A stretch of DNA of 64,000 nt from Atlantibacter hermannii (GTDB lineage: Bacteria; Pseudomonadota; Gammaproteobacteria; Enterobacterales; Enterobacteriaceae), in NCBI RefSeq assembly GCF_009907385.1, contig NZ_JAAATR010000042.1, positions 1-64,000 of the forward strand, written 5' to 3'. This document shows, one piece after another, positions 1 to 8,970 of the stretch; the first letter of the stretch is position 1, and the number at the start of each line of letters is the position of its first letter. The notes under the pieces are model-generated. The model saw nothing but the letters and a program-made list of their open reading frames with translations. It was not told the origin of the DNA and made no database searches. The translations under genes and the position numbers were made by a program.

Positions 1-724
1 AAAACAGATCCCACATATGCTTCACCGGCAAGGCGCGTACCCAGTCGCGAGCGGTGGCGTACAGCTGGCTCGCCACCTGCGGATTGGTCTGGAAAAAGCT
101 TTGCGGACGGATCCACAGCGGTACGCCGTTAAAATTCTCCTCCAGCGCGCGCTCTGCGGTGAAAACAATCTCCTGCTCCCCTTCCATAATCGCCATATGC
201 ACCGGCTGGATATTGGCGGAGATAACCCTGAGCTGCGGCAGCTGTTCGCGCAGCCATGGTAGCGCCGCTTCAAGCTGGGGAAGTTTGGCGTCAGAACGCA
301 GCACAAAACGCAGCATCATGCCGCCATCAAGCGTGCTTTCGGTGAGCAGCAGGTATTTCAGTTCGCCGCGCTTACGCGCCACGTTATAGGGCGTTAGTCC
401 GGCGCGGGCGATAAACGGCTTCAGTACGGCGAACACCCGGCGAAACGCGTCGGAATAGAGCGGGCAGTCGGTTAAATCTACCGCGCTGCCATCGCGGTTC
501 AGAATGCCGAGCAGCGGTTTCTCCACGCTGCCGCTGACCACCATTTTGGCTTTATTGCGAAACGCGCGCGCCTCCCCCGCTACCGGGTCGCACCACTGGC
601 CAACGGGGAGATCGCCAAGCAACTGGCGGAGATCGGTCATTTTGTCCTGGAGCTGTTGCTGCCGGGATTTTTCAATCCACGTGCAGGAGCGACAGCGCCC
701 GGCATCATAGAGAGCGCACTGCAT
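1..724 (-). CDS. rlmC: 23S rRNA m5U747 methyltransferase RlmC (C-terminus cut by window edge)
   Basis: Reading in from the ATG at 722-724 gives an uninterrupted frame to base 1, so only about 241 of the usual ~375 residues are present. It begins [14 protein letters not shown], the N-terminal cysteine cluster that holds the iron-sulfur cluster in RlmC/RlmD enzymes, and later has the conserved stretches [12 protein letters not shown] and ARKRGELKY. The last visible residues are KHMWDLF, just before the S-adenosylmethionine-binding CGxGGFG loop. The family methylates U747 of 23S rRNA. The frame has no stop inside the window, which is why it is easily missed; an overlapping frame at 22-306 is only a shadow of it. 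It is transcribed leftward, in the same direction as ybjO and the pot genes. Confidence 0.95.
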   Translation of the reverse strand, partial: MQCALYDAGRCRSCTWIEKSRQQQLQDKMTDLRQLLGDLPVGQWCDPVAGEARAFRNKAKMVVSGSVEKPLLGILNRDGSAVDLTDCPLYSDAFRRVFAVLKPFIARAGLTPYNVARKRGELKYLLLTESTLDGGMMLRFVLRSDAKLPQLEAALPWLREQLPQLRVISANIQPVHMAIMEGEQEIVFTAERALEENFNGVPLWIRPQSFFQTNPQVASQLYATARDWVRALPVKHMWDLF

Positions 725-765
725 AGTAAAACCTTAGAAACGGAGGGCGCAGGATTGTACCACCG

Positions 766-1236
766 TTATTGCAACTGGAAAAACCGGCGGCTCTGCACCG
801 GCAAAAACAGCAGGACGAGGATCATGATATCCGGGGTTTTCTGCATCACCAGCGAATGGAGGATCTCCCGTTTGGTTTCCCCGGCGATGCTGAACAGCTC
901 AGGGTAACCCCAGCCCAACGACGCCGCCCACAGATAGCCGCTGGCGGCGATTTGCGAGATCAGATAAATCCAGCGTCCCCAGTTGCGCCCTTTGATAATG
1001 GCAAAAGCGCAGCGAAACTCGATGCATAACAGCAGCAGACTGGACAGAAACACCAGCGTCAGGCTCCAGGTCTGGACGCTGCGGTGAATAAAATCCATCG
1101 CGCCGCGCAGCCCCAGCATATTAAACACCATCAGCAGATCGACGCAGCGGGTGGTGATAATGGCAATAGCCGCAATATATACCAGCGTGGGTACATTGAG
1201 GCGCGCGTGATTATGGTGTGATCGGGTAAAGATCAT
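766..1236 (-). CDS. ybjO: YbjO family inner membrane protein (DUF2593)
   Basis: A 156-residue hydrophobic protein with about four predicted membrane segments (roughly residues 15-35, 55-75, 88-108 and 132-150). It matches K-12 YbjO in length, position and sequence (for example the MVFNMLGLRGAMDFIHRS region). No function is established for the family. It lies 81 bp downstream of potI and 41 bp upstream of rlmC on the same strand, as in K-12, so it may be read from the pot transcript. There is nothing unusual in the frame. Identification is firm; function is unknown. Confidence 0.9.
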   Translation of the reverse strand: MIFTRSHHNHARLNVPTLVYIAAIAIITTRCVDLLMVFNMLGLRGAMDFIHRSVQTWSLTLVFLSSLLLLCIEFRCAFAIIKGRNWGRWIYLISQIAASGYLWAASLGWGYPELFSIAGETKREILHSLVMQKTPDIMILVLLFLPVQSRRFFQLQ

Positions 1237-1317
1237 CGCTATGTTTCTGGCATCCCTGAATCACAGTGCCGCGACGAACGCGGCACTGTTAGCTAATAAT
1301 CTCAGATTTTAGAATCA

Positions 1318-2163
1318 TCAGCCGGTTCTTGCACGCTGGATGTCTTTCTGGCGCTGTTTTTCGGAGCGCGCCATAAGATACCAGGCGATTAAACCGATAA
1401 TCCCTACCACGCCGAGGATGATCGACGCCAGGGCGTTGATCTCCGGGTTGACGCCCATGCGCACGCTGGAGAACACCAGCATCGGCAGGGTTGTCGCCCC
1501 CGGGCCGGAGACAAAGCTGGCGATCACCAGGTCATCCAGCGACAGGGTAAACGCCAGTAGCCAGCCGGAGAGGATTGCCGGCATGATCATCGGCAAAGTG
1601 ATCACGAAGAACACTTTCACCGGCGTGGCGCCCAGATCCATCGCCGCCTCTTCGATAGAGCGATCCAGTTCGCGCAGGCGAGCACTGATCACCACCGCCA
1701 CATAGGCGGTACAGAAGGTGACGTGCGCCAGCCAGATGGTGAGCATCCCGCGCTCTGAGGGCCAGCCAATGGCGTTGCCCAGCGCCACGAACAGCAGCAG
1801 CAGCGACAGCCCGGTGATCACGTCCGGCATCACCAGCGGCGCAGTCAGCATAAACGCAAAGCCGTTGGCCCCGCGAAAACGCCCAAAGCGCACCATCACC
1901 ACCGAAGCAATCGTCCCCAGCACGACCGCCATGGTCGCGGCCAGGGCGGCGATGGTCAGGCTCAGCCCCACCGCGCTCATCATCGCGCTGTCCTGGAACA
2001 GTTCACTGTACCAGCGCGTCGACCAGCCAGCCCACACCGTCACCAGCTTAGAGCTGTTGAAGGAGTAGATCACCAGCATCAGCATCGGCGCGTACAGGAA
2101 AGTAAAGCCAATCAGCAAAATCAAAATGCGCCACGGGGAACGCACGACGGGTAAATTATTCAT
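1318..2163 (-). CDS. potI: Putrescine ABC transporter permease PotI
   Basis: A 281-residue inner membrane permease of the PotFGHI putrescine importer. It has six membrane segments and the EAA loop near the C-terminal half (EEAAMDLGATPVKVFFVITLP) that docks on the ATPase PotG. The longest frame runs to 2205, but the ATG at 2161-2163 (MNNLPVVRSPWR) matches the K-12 start and overlaps the potH stop by four bases, the normal coupling arrangement in this operon. PotI pairs with PotH to form the channel that receives putrescine from the periplasmic protein PotF. Confidence 0.96.
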   Translation of the reverse strand: MNNLPVVRSPWRILILLIGFTFLYAPMLMLVIYSFNSSKLVTVWAGWSTRWYSELFQDSAMMSAVGLSLTIAALAATMAVVLGTIASVVMVRFGRFRGANGFAFMLTAPLVMPDVITGLSLLLLFVALGNAIGWPSERGMLTIWLAHVTFCTAYVAVVISARLRELDRSIEEAAMDLGATPVKVFFVITLPMIMPAILSGWLLAFTLSLDDLVIASFVSGPGATTLPMLVFSSVRMGVNPEINALASIILGVVGIIGLIAWYLMARSEKQRQKDIQRARTG

Positions 2164-3113
2164 GCGTGATCTCCCGTGGATTTGTTCTGATGCTTGTGGA
2201 ACCACATGATCGGCACAATCAGGATCACCAGCATGGTGATCGCCACCGCCGATGCCACCGGCCAGTCGCGGTTGTTAAAGAACTCCTGCCACAGTACGCG
2301 GCCAATCATGATGCTGTCCGGGCCGCCCAGCAGTTCCGGGATCACAAACTCCCCTACTGCCGGGATAAACACCAGCATTGACCCGGCGATAATCCCGCCT
2401 TTGGTCAGCGGCACAATTACCGTGAAGAAGGTTTTCAACGGGCGCGCGCCCAGATCCAGTGCCGCTTCCACCAGCGAGTAATCAATTCGCGTCAACGCGG
2501 TGTAAATCGGCAGCACCATAAACGGCAGATAGGCATACACAATGCCGATATACACCGCCAGGTTGGTGTGCAGGATAGTTAACGGCTGATCGATAACCCC
2601 CAGCCACAGCAGCACGTTGTTCAACACCCCGTTCTCCTTGAGGATGCCCATCCAGGCATACACGCGGATCAGGAACGACGTCCAGGACGGCAGGATCACC
2701 AGCAGCAGCAGGATATTACGCATCGACGGGCTACTGTGCGCCACCGCCCAGGCCAGCGGATAACCCAGCAGTAAACAGCACAGCGTTGAGATCCCCGCTA
2801 CCTGCAACGATTGTAAATAGGCCTCGAAATAGAGCGGATCGTCGGTTAGCTGCAGGAAGTTGGCGAGATTCAGCATAATCGACAGCTGCGAATCCTCGAC
2901 GCTCACCAGATCGGTGTACGGCGGGATCGCCCGCGCCATTTCCGCCAGGCTGATTTTAAACACAATCAGGAACGGCAGCATAAACAGCAGGATCAGCCAC
3001 AGGTACGGCAGCGCGATCACCAGCTTGCGGCCATGGGCCATCTGCATCCGCGCCAGCCAGGCTTTAAAGCCGGTGACGTGCTGGGCTTCGCGGCGTTCAG
3101 GTAAACGACTCAT
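2160..3113 (-). CDS. potH: Putrescine ABC transporter permease PotH
   Basis: A 317-residue membrane protein with six transmembrane segments and a typical EAA loop (VEAALDLGARPLKTFFTVIVP). It is the partner permease of PotI. The frame opens with GTG-ATG. The ATG at 3111-3113 is preferred because it gives MSRLPE, similar in length to K-12 PotH, although the purine-rich GGAGG sits very close to both codons. Gene order potF-G-H-I with short gaps (9 bp to potG, 4 bp overlap with potI) shows a single operon read leftward. Confidence 0.95.
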   Translation of the reverse strand: MSRLPERREAQHVTGFKAWLARMQMAHGRKLVIALPYLWLILLFMLPFLIVFKISLAEMARAIPPYTDLVSVEDSQLSIMLNLANFLQLTDDPLYFEAYLQSLQVAGISTLCCLLLGYPLAWAVAHSSPSMRNILLLLVILPSWTSFLIRVYAWMGILKENGVLNNVLLWLGVIDQPLTILHTNLAVYIGIVYAYLPFMVLPIYTALTRIDYSLVEAALDLGARPLKTFFTVIVPLTKGGIIAGSMLVFIPAVGEFVIPELLGGPDSIMIGRVLWQEFFNNRDWPVASAVAITMLVILIVPIMWFHKHQNKSTGDHA

Positions 3114-3122
3114 CACGCCTCC

Positions 3123-4256
3123 TTAAACCGTCAGAACCACACAGCTGTCGGCGTCCCAACACAGACGCACTTCGTCGCCCCAGGTTAGCGCGCCTTTGCG
3201 GTAGCGATAAGCGTTCTGCAACTGGGCGGTGATCATCTGCCCGCTTTTCAGGCGCACATGATAGATGGACAGATCGCCCAGATAGGCAATATGCACCACT
3301 TCACCCACGGCAAAGTTATAGCCGTCGGCAGGGGGCTGTTCGCAGAGCATCACTTTTTCCGGGCGCAGCGCCACGTGTACCGGTACGCCGTCCACCACCG
3401 AGGCGTCCGGGTCGACTTTCAGCGGGTGCATCAGGCCGGGGGAGTCGATCACCAGACCGTCTTCCTCGCGGGATTTCAGCAGCCCGTCGAACACGTTTAC
3501 CGAGCCGATAAATTCCGCGCTGTAGCGGGTGGTCGGGTGCTCGTAAATCTCTTCCGGCTCGCCAATCTGCACGAACTTGCCGCGATTCATAATGGCGATA
3601 CGTCCGGCCATGGTCATGGCCTCTTCCTGATCGTGGGTTACCATCACGCAGGTGGCGCCCACGCGCTCCAGAATATCCACCACTTCGAGCTGCATCCGGT
3701 CGCGCAGTTTTTTGTCCAGCGCGCCCATTGGCTCATCGAGCAGCAGCAGTTTCGGGCGCTTCGCCAGGCTGCGCGCCAGCGCCACGCGCTGACGCTGGCC
3801 GCCGGAAAGCTGGTGCGGCTTGCGTTTGGCGAACTCCTGCATATGCACCAGGGTCAGCATCTCTTCGACCCGCGCGGCGATCTCGCCACGCGGCAGTTTG
3901 TCCTGCTTCAGACCAAAGGCGATATTCTGCTCCACCGTCATATGGGGGAACAGCGCGTAGGACTGAAACATCATATTAATGGGACGCTGGTACGGCGGTA
4001 CGCGGGATAAATCCACGCCATCCAGCAAAATCTGGCCGTGAGTGGGGATCTCAAAACCCGCCAGCATCCGCAGCAGGGTTGATTTACCGCACCCGGAGGC
4101 ACCGAGCAGGGCGAAAATTTCGCCTTTGTAGATAGTCAGGCTGACGTCGTCCACGGCATGCTGGCCGTCGAAGGATTTAGTCAGGTTGCGGATTTCCAGC
4201 AGCGGGGTGAGCGCTTTGCGGGTTTTCGCCTGTGGGCGGGGGATAGCGTCGTTCAA
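3123..4256 (-). CDS. potG: Putrescine ABC transporter ATP-binding protein PotG
   Basis: A 377-residue ATPase, the same length as K-12 PotG. Visible motifs are Walker A GASGCGKST (residues 52-60), the signature LSGGQ (150-154), Walker B ending LLLDEP (171-176) and the switch histidine at about 208, followed by a C-terminal TOBE-type regulatory domain (about 285-377). It energises putrescine uptake through PotHI. It is separated from potF by 133 bp that hold a stable hairpin, which probably sets a lower level of potGHI than of potF, as is usual for binding-protein operons. Confidence 0.97.
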   Translation of the reverse strand: MNDAIPRPQAKTRKALTPLLEIRNLTKSFDGQHAVDDVSLTIYKGEIFALLGASGCGKSTLLRMLAGFEIPTHGQILLDGVDLSRVPPYQRPINMMFQSYALFPHMTVEQNIAFGLKQDKLPRGEIAARVEEMLTLVHMQEFAKRKPHQLSGGQRQRVALARSLAKRPKLLLLDEPMGALDKKLRDRMQLEVVDILERVGATCVMVTHDQEEAMTMAGRIAIMNRGKFVQIGEPEEIYEHPTTRYSAEFIGSVNVFDGLLKSREEDGLVIDSPGLMHPLKVDPDASVVDGVPVHVALRPEKVMLCEQPPADGYNFAVGEVVHIAYLGDLSIYHVRLKSGQMITAQLQNAYRYRKGALTWGDEVRLCWDADSCVVLTV

Positions 4257-4314
4257 TTATTGCTCTCCGGCAAAAGCATGAATACCTGTGCGGCCCGGTT
4301 GTCGCACGAATAAC

Positions 4315-4342
4315 GGGGCAGAGACCGGCTCGCCTCTGCCCC
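4315..4342 (-). terminator. Intercistronic hairpin between potF and potG
   Basis: GGGGCAGAG (4315-4323) pairs with CTCTGCCCC (4334-4342) around a 10-base loop. No uridine tract follows on the pot strand. It is therefore more likely a partial terminator or an RNA-stability element protecting the 3' end of the potF message than a full stop. Confidence 0.6.
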
Positions 4343-4389
4343 ACGCCAGGGCAGCCCTGGCATAACGGTTATTCAGAAACGGGCGGTAA

Positions 4390-5502
4390 TTACTTACCGC
4401 TTTTCACTTTGGTCCACGCACGGGTACGGACGCGATCGATTTTCGGATCCTGCACTTTCAGCGTAAACAGTTTCGCCATCACATCCGCAGGCGGGTAAAT
4501 GCCCGGGTTGTCACGCACTTCAGCGCTGACCAGCGGGGTGGCTTCTTTGTTGGCGCTGGCGTAGAACACGTAATCGCTGATGTGAGCGATCACGTCCGGA
4601 CGCATCAGGTAATTCAGGAACTGATAAGCTTCTTCTTTATTTTTGGCGTCAGTCGGCATGGCGAAGACGTCAAAGAAGGCCAGCGCCCCTTCTTTAGGAA
4701 TGGTGTAGGAAACATTCACGCCATTTTTGGCTTCTTTCGCGCGGTTCGCCGCCTGCCATACGTCCCCTGCCCAGCCGATAGCCACGCAGATATCGCCGTT
4801 CGCCAGGTCGTTAATGTACTGGGACGAGTGGAAGTAACGAATGTTCGGACGCAGCTTCAGCAGCAGATCGGTCGCCGGGCCGGTGTAATCAGCGGCTTTG
4901 TCGCTGTTCGGATCTTTGCCCAGGTAGTTCAGCACGGTGGCGAACACCTCTTCAGGGGCATCGAGGAAAGAGACGCCGCAGCTTTTCAGCTTCTCAAGGT
5001 TTTCCGGCTTCAGCACCAGATCCCAGCTGTTCAGCGGCACGTCGCCGCCCAGCGCGGCTTTCACTTTATCAACGTTATAGCCGATGCCGGTGGTAGCCCA
5101 GAGATACGGCATAGCATATTTGTTTTCCGGATCGTGCTTCGCCGTCAGTTTCAGCAGCTCAGGGTCGAGGTTTTTCCAGTTCGGCAACTTGCTTTTATCC
5201 AGCGGCTGGAACACGCCGGCGGCCAGTTGGCGCTCAAGGAAGCTGGCCGACGGCACCACCAGGTCGAAACCGGTGCTGCCCGCCATTAATTTGCCTTCCA
5301 GTACTTCGTTGGAATCGAACACGTCGTAAACCACTTTAATGCCGGTTTCTTTGGTGAAGTTTTCGATGGTGTCCGGGGCAATATAGTCTGACCAGTTATA
5401 CACATGCAGTGTTTTTTGTTCGGCAGCCATGACGCTTGCAGAGGCTGCCATCAACGCACCGGCAACCACACCCGACAACCATTTTTTTCTTTGGGTGAAC
5501 AT
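4390..5502 (-). CDS. potF: Periplasmic putrescine-binding protein PotF
   Basis: A 370-residue periplasmic solute-binding protein for putrescine. The chosen ATG at 5500-5502 is preceded by AGAAGGAAACAG and starts [11 protein letters not shown], matching the K-12 length; the longer frame to 5562 would add 20 residues before the signal peptide. The signal peptide ends near residue 27 (ASVMAAEQ). The mature region has the family's VYNWSDYI start and conserved ligand-site segments such as [10 protein letters not shown] and IGWAGDVW. It is the first gene of potFGHI and delivers putrescine to PotHI. A sigma-54-like promoter lies about 85 bp upstream. Confidence 0.97.
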   Translation of the reverse strand: MFTQRKKWLSGVVAGALMAASASVMAAEQKTLHVYNWSDYIAPDTIENFTKETGIKVVYDVFDSNEVLEGKLMAGSTGFDLVVPSASFLERQLAAGVFQPLDKSKLPNWKNLDPELLKLTAKHDPENKYAMPYLWATTGIGYNVDKVKAALGGDVPLNSWDLVLKPENLEKLKSCGVSFLDAPEEVFATVLNYLGKDPNSDKAADYTGPATDLLLKLRPNIRYFHSSQYINDLANGDICVAIGWAGDVWQAANRAKEAKNGVNVSYTIPKEGALAFFDVFAMPTDAKNKEEAYQFLNYLMRPDVIAHISDYVFYASANKEATPLVSAEVRDNPGIYPPADVMAKLFTLKVQDPKIDRVRTRAWTKVKSGK

Positions 5503-5585
5503 ATCTGTTTCCTTCTGAATAAAGGGTAAAAACTCGTTGTTTTCCGAGCTAAATTTACGCAATTACACATCTGCAATGAAACATA

Positions 5586-5601
5586 TGCAATTTTCGTGCA
5601 T
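5586..5601 (-). promoter_or_regulatory. Candidate sigma-54 (-24/-12) promoter for potFGHI
   Basis: On the pot strand the sequence is ATGCACGAAAATTGCA. Against the sigma-54 consensus TGGCAC-N5-TTGCW it keeps GCAC, the exact spacing and TTGCA, missing only the first two bases (AT for TG), so the -24 doublet is TG instead of GG. The predicted start would be near 5576, leaving a leader of about 74 nt before potF. The Ntr regulon of E. coli is known to include potFGHI, which makes this plausible. Confidence 0.5.
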
Positions 5602-5832
5602 ATTTGGTCATGCTGCGCAGAAAAAGGATCGACCATCCTTCGGCAGACAATGCAGGCTTTTTTCGCTTCGCAAGAATAACTGTAGGATATGTCCAGGACT
5701 ATAGCCCGGTAGAAAAAATGCGTTTTATCAATTTTTTAGACTGAATCGCTCTATCACCTCGGTTAAAAAGGGGATAAAGGCAGTGAAATGTTCTTTAAGA
5801 GAAGGTTATCAGCAGAATAATAAAATGTGATA

Positions 5833-5857
5833 CGCAGTCGCCCTGGTAGCGACTGCG
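5833..5857 (-). terminator. Probable terminator of the ybjC-nfsA-rimK-ybjN transcript
   Basis: CGCAGTCGC (5833-5841) pairs perfectly with GCGACTGCG (5849-5857) around a 7-base loop. On the ybjN strand it is followed by TATCACATTTTATTATT, a loose U-rich tail. It lies 17 bp past the ybjN stop. Confidence 0.65.
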
Positions 5858-5873
5858 GCAGGGATGAGCGCCG

Positions 5874-6353
5874 TTAGTGAAGAAAATGGGTATGCATATC
5901 GACGCTATTTTTCTCTTCGTCTTCGGCGGTAAAGAGTAAATGATGCGATCCCGCTTCCAGAATCACCATCGAAATTTGCTCTTCGCTCTGGCGGAAAAAC
6001 GCCGCGAACTGTTCGAACGTCACGCCCACGCTGGCGGACAGCGACTGGCAGACCACCATCTTCGGCATATTATCGTCCTGAATATCCAGGAAGGCTTTCA
6101 CCGTCAGGGAGCTGGCGTTAATCGCCGATAAATCGCAGGCCAGCGGCAGCAGCGCCGACGGTTTTACTTCCGCCAGCGCCGAGAACAGTACGGTGTTATC
6201 CAGCAGATCGATTTTGGCATCGAAGATGCCATCAAAATTTTGCATATGGGGCAAATGCAACGCCTGGCAGGTATCGCACTCGAAAAAACTCACCTCTAAC
6301 TGTTCAAGCCAGTGGCGCAGTGTGTCCAGACTGGGGACGACGAGTGAATCCAT
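5874..6353 (-). CDS. ybjN: YbjN, regulator of motility and stress phenotypes
   Basis: A 159-residue soluble acidic protein, one residue longer than K-12 YbjN and similar throughout (FFECDTCQALHLPHMQNFDG; AKIDLLDNTVLFSA). The fold resembles type III secretion chaperones; overexpression in E. coli affects motility, exopolysaccharide and stress genes, but no biochemical activity is settled. It has no membrane segment or signal peptide. It is the last gene of the ybjC-nfsA-rimK-ybjN series; the 133-bp gap to rimK suggests an additional promoter. The C-terminal part (about 140-159) differs most from K-12. Confidence 0.93.
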   Translation of the reverse strand: MDSLVVPSLDTLRHWLEQLEVSFFECDTCQALHLPHMQNFDGIFDAKIDLLDNTVLFSALAEVKPSALLPLACDLSAINASSLTVKAFLDIQDDNMPKMVVCQSLSASVGVTFEQFAAFFRQSEEQISMVILEAGSHHLLFTAEDEEKNSVDMHTHFLH

Positions 6354-6486
6354 AAAAACTGATACCTCTTAATTCCGGTTCGCGATGTGCGGTGAATGAT
6401 AACTGGCCGATAGCTTACGCAAAAAGCCCCTCCGATACTACGTTTAAGGGCGCATCCTTTACTCTGGCGCAAAGCTGCGGGGCGCT

Positions 6487-7389
6487 TCAACCCCCCATTT
6501 TTAGACAAAAACCCGGCCTGGCATTTTTTTCAATCCACTGGATCATCAGGGTGGCGATATCAATGCCGGTGGTGTTTTCAATGCCTTCCAGGCCTGGCGA
6601 CGCGTTGACCTCCATCACCAGCGGGCCGCGGTCGGAACGCAGGATATCCACCCCCGCCACGTCCAGCCCCATGGTGCTGGCCGCGCGTAAAGCGATCTCC
6701 CGCTCGCGCGGGGTAATATCCGCGACCCGCGCCACGCCGCCGCGGTGCAGGTTGGAGCGGAAATCCCCCTCTTTCGCCTGGCGTTCAATGGCGGCGACCA
6801 CCCGATCGCCCACCACCAGGCAGCGCACGTCCCGGCCTTTGGCTTCTTTGATGTATTCCTGCACCAGAATATGGGCGTTGAGGCCGCGAAACGCGTCAAT
6901 CACGCTCTCCGCCGCCTGGCGCGTTTCCGCCAGTACCACGCCAATCCCCTGCGTGCCCTCCACCAGCTTCACCACCAGCGGCGCGCCGCCCACCATATCA
7001 ATCAAATCGCTGGTGTCGTCCGGCGAATGGGCAATGCCGGTCACCGGCAAATCAATACCCTGGCGCGCCATCAGTTGCAGGGAGCGCAGCTTATCGCGGG
7101 CGCGGGTAATGGCGACGGATTCATTCAGCGGGTAGCTGCCCATCATTTCGAACTGGCGCAGCACGGCGGTGCCGTAAAAGGTGATGGCGGAACCAATGCG
7201 CGGGATCACCGCATCATAATGGGGCAGTTTGCGCCCTTTGTAGTGCATCGAGGGCGACAGCGGATTGATATTCATATAACAGGAGAGCGGGTCGAGAATT
7301 TCGACAAAATGTCCGCGCCGCATTGCGGCTTCGCGCAGTCGCTTACACGACCACAGGGTTCCATCCCGGGATAAAACGGCGATTTTCAT
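6487..7389 (-). CDS. rimK: RimK, ribosomal S6 glutamate ligase
   Basis: A 300-residue ATP-grasp ligase that adds glutamates to the C-terminus of ribosomal protein S6; purified RimK also makes poly-glutamate. ATP-grasp features are visible: [13 protein letters not shown] (about residues 137-149), [15 protein letters not shown] and the metal-binding [14 protein letters not shown] near 258-271. Length equals K-12 RimK. It is 77 bp downstream of nfsA in the same direction. Confidence 0.97.
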   Translation of the reverse strand: MKIAVLSRDGTLWSCKRLREAAMRRGHFVEILDPLSCYMNINPLSPSMHYKGRKLPHYDAVIPRIGSAITFYGTAVLRQFEMMGSYPLNESVAITRARDKLRSLQLMARQGIDLPVTGIAHSPDDTSDLIDMVGGAPLVVKLVEGTQGIGVVLAETRQAAESVIDAFRGLNAHILVQEYIKEAKGRDVRCLVVGDRVVAAIERQAKEGDFRSNLHRGGVARVADITPREREIALRAASTMGLDVAGVDILRSDRGPLVMEVNASPGLEGIENTTGIDIATLMIQWIEKNARPGFCLKMGG

Positions 7390-7466
7390 CCTTCACCTCG
7401 CTCTCACTGGTATTAACCGGCACATCATACACGGCCCGTTACCAACTGCGTAGCAAGCCTGGACAA

Positions 7467-8189
7467 TTAACGCGTGGCGAACCCCTGTTTATGCAAAAAG
7501 TCGAGAATAAACGGGCGATTTTCTTTAATGATGGTACGGCGAATATGGTCGCTCCAGGTATCGCGGCGAGTATTACTGCCGCGGGTGAGATAGTAGCGCG
7601 CCAGCTCCTCGTCATAGGCGGCCAGCGCCTCGCGATCCAGCGGCTGGTAGCGATTTTCATGCACCACAATGGCGGTCGGCAAACGTGGTTTCACATCCGG
7701 GTTATCGGCAGGCCAGCCGAGGCACAGGCCGAATAGCGGCAGCACCTGTTGGGGAAGACCCAGCAACTCGGTTACCGCCTCGATATGGTTACGGATCCCC
7801 CCAATGTATACACCGCCCAGCCCCAGCGATTCCGCCGCCACCATGGCGTTTTGTCCCATCATCGCGGTATCCACCACGCCTAACAGCAGCTGTTCAGCAA
7901 GGCCGAGCTGCGCGTCCGGGCTAATTTGCAGATGGCGGTTAAAATCGGCGCAGAACACCCAAAACTCCGGCGCTTGCGCCACGTGCTTCTGGCCGCCAGT
8001 GAGCGGCACCAGCTTTGCGCGCAGCGCCGGATCGGTAATGCGGATAATCGAACTGCACTGTAAAAAACTGGAACTGGACGCCGCGCGGGCCCCGGCAAAG
8101 ATCGCCTCGCGTTGCGCGTCGGTCATCGGCTGGTCGGTAAAATGGCGGATCGAGCGGTGCGAACAGAGCAGCTCAATGGTTGGCGTCAT
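7467..8189 (-). CDS. nfsA: NfsA, oxygen-insensitive NADPH nitroreductase
   Basis: A 240-residue flavoprotein of the NfsA/FRP group. It reduces nitro-aromatics, quinones and chromate with NADPH and FMN, and its loss is a common route to nitrofuran resistance. Family marks include the N-terminal HRSIRHFTD segment, ARAASSSSFLQCSSI (FMN phosphate region) and GLPQQVLPLFGLCLGWP. Length matches K-12. Its start overlaps the end of ybjC by 17 bases, indicating translational coupling. In K-12 this operon answers to SoxRS. Confidence 0.97.
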   Translation of the reverse strand: MTPTIELLCSHRSIRHFTDQPMTDAQREAIFAGARAASSSSFLQCSSIIRITDPALRAKLVPLTGGQKHVAQAPEFWVFCADFNRHLQISPDAQLGLAEQLLLGVVDTAMMGQNAMVAAESLGLGGVYIGGIRNHIEAVTELLGLPQQVLPLFGLCLGWPADNPDVKPRLPTAIVVHENRYQPLDREALAAYDEELARYYLTRGSNTRRDTWSDHIRRTIIKENRPFILDFLHKQGFATR

Positions 8190-8463
8190 GATGCGAGTCC
8201 TTTTCTGGCGATGTTTTTGATTTTGCAGATGATTTAAAAAGTAGCGGTGCCATATTCTGGCCCATGTTCCACACCAGCGCCACGGCGGCGGGCAACATCA
8301 GCAGCACGCCGAGGAACACCATTACGATGCCCCAGCTCGCGCTGTTAAACGGCGCAGGCAAGTCGACATACCCTTTCAGGGATAGCCAGGCCGTGCCCAG
8401 CACGACCATGCCCACGGCCTCCAGGATCAGCACCGGTTTGGGTAACGCACCCAGTGAGCGCAT
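8173..8463 (-). CDS. ybjC: YbjC small inner membrane protein (DUF1418)
   Basis: A 96-residue protein with two membrane segments (about residues 9-29 and 45-68), then a charged tail ending DSHHDANH, as in K-12 YbjC. The longest frame starts at 8640, but the ATG at 8461-8463 (MRSLGALPKP) has AGGAG seven bases upstream and fits the family length; the longer frame would run into the grxA promoter. It is the first gene of the ybjC-nfsA-rimK-ybjN operon, divergent from grxA. Function is unknown; co-transcription with nfsA suggests a role under redox stress. Confidence 0.9.
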   Translation of the reverse strand: MRSLGALPKPVLILEAVGMVVLGTAWLSLKGYVDLPAPFNSASWGIVMVFLGVLLMLPAAVALVWNMGQNMAPLLFKSSAKSKTSPEKDSHHDANH

Positions 8464-8490
8464 TGGGTTTCTCCTGCGGTTAAAAAAGGG

Positions 8491-8547
8491 AGTATAACCT
8501 GAAAACCACGCCGCCCTTTTTAGCCATAACGGCGCGATAAAAAATAG
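8491..8547 (-). promoter_or_regulatory. Candidate ybjC-nfsA promoter with weak mar/sox-box-like match
   Basis: A good -10 (TATACT on the minus strand, 8491-8496) lies 27 bp upstream of the ybjC start. At 8529-8547 a partial match to the MarA/SoxS/Rob box reads ACGGCGCGATAAAAAATAG, keeping the GC-C half and an A-rich second half but with several mismatches. SoxS control is known for K-12 ybjC-nfsA; the exact site here is inferred. Confidence 0.35.
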
Positions 8548-8659
8548 CCAATGAAAGATGACAGGTATCAAACTAAGAGGTGTAACCTGCTTTTCATTAC
8601 TTAGCGTTATGGCATGATAGCCGCATTCGCCGACAGGCACTCGTTATCAAGGAGTTATC

Positions 8660-8926
8660 ATGTTTGCAGTTATTTTTGGTCGTCCGGGCTGCCCTTACTG
8701 CGTTCGCGCTAAAGAACTGGCAGAGAAACTGACCGCCGAGCGCGACGATTTTAATTTCCGCTACGTTGATATTCACGCAGAAGGCATCACCAAAGCTGAC
8801 CTGGAAAAAACCGTCGGCAAACCGGTAGAAACCGTGCCGCAGATTTTCGTGGATTCCACCCACATCGGCGGTTGCACCGATTTTGAAGCCTGGGCGAAAG
8901 CCAATCTTTCGCTTTATACCGCCTGA
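8660..8926 (+). CDS. grxA: Glutaredoxin 1
   Basis: An 88-residue glutaredoxin, three residues longer than K-12 Grx1. It has the dithiol active site CPYC (residues 11-14), the cis-proline TVP (58-60) and the glutathione-binding GG-CTD (70-74). It reduces ribonucleotide reductase, PAPS reductase and OxyR using glutathione. The ATG is preceded by AAGGAGTTATC. It stands alone, divergent from the nfsA operon and ended by a strong terminator. In K-12 it is an OxyR target; I did not define an OxyR site here. Confidence 0.97.
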   Translation: MFAVIFGRPGCPYCVRAKELAEKLTAERDDFNFRYVDIHAEGITKADLEKTVGKPVETVPQIFVDSTHIGGCTDFEAWAKANLSLYTA

Positions 8927-8943
8927 TGTATCGCCCATAAAAA

Positions 8944-8970
8944 AACCGGCTCACCGAGCCGGTTTTTTTT
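8944..8970 (+). terminator. Rho-independent terminator of grxA
   Basis: AACCGGCTC (8944-8952) pairs with GAGCCGGTT (8956-8964) around a 3-base loop and is followed by a run of eight T. On the other strand the hairpin is followed by an A/T tract reading TTTTTTTATGG, so it probably stops the convergent ybjM transcript too. The T run touches the ybjM stop codon. Confidence 0.93.

Larger units (their letters stand above)
5503..5873. other. 371-bp intergenic region between potF and ybjN
   Basis: This gap holds the potF promoter region and, at its far end, the transcription stop of the ybjN operon. It is AT-rich compared with flanking genes. A -24/-12-like element lies at 5586-5601. I looked for an NtrC-type inverted site (TGCACC-N4-5-GGTGCA) upstream of it and saw no clear match. 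No open frame longer than about 40 codons with a credible ribosome binding site was seen. Confidence 0.6.

Noticed and set aside
22-306. 94-codon minus-strand frame at the left edge
   Set aside because: It is out of frame with rlmC, which is open from 724 to base 1 and has clear homology.
3258-4010. 250-codon plus-strand frame opposite potG
   Set aside because: Shadow of an ATPase gene whose motifs are all intact on the other strand.
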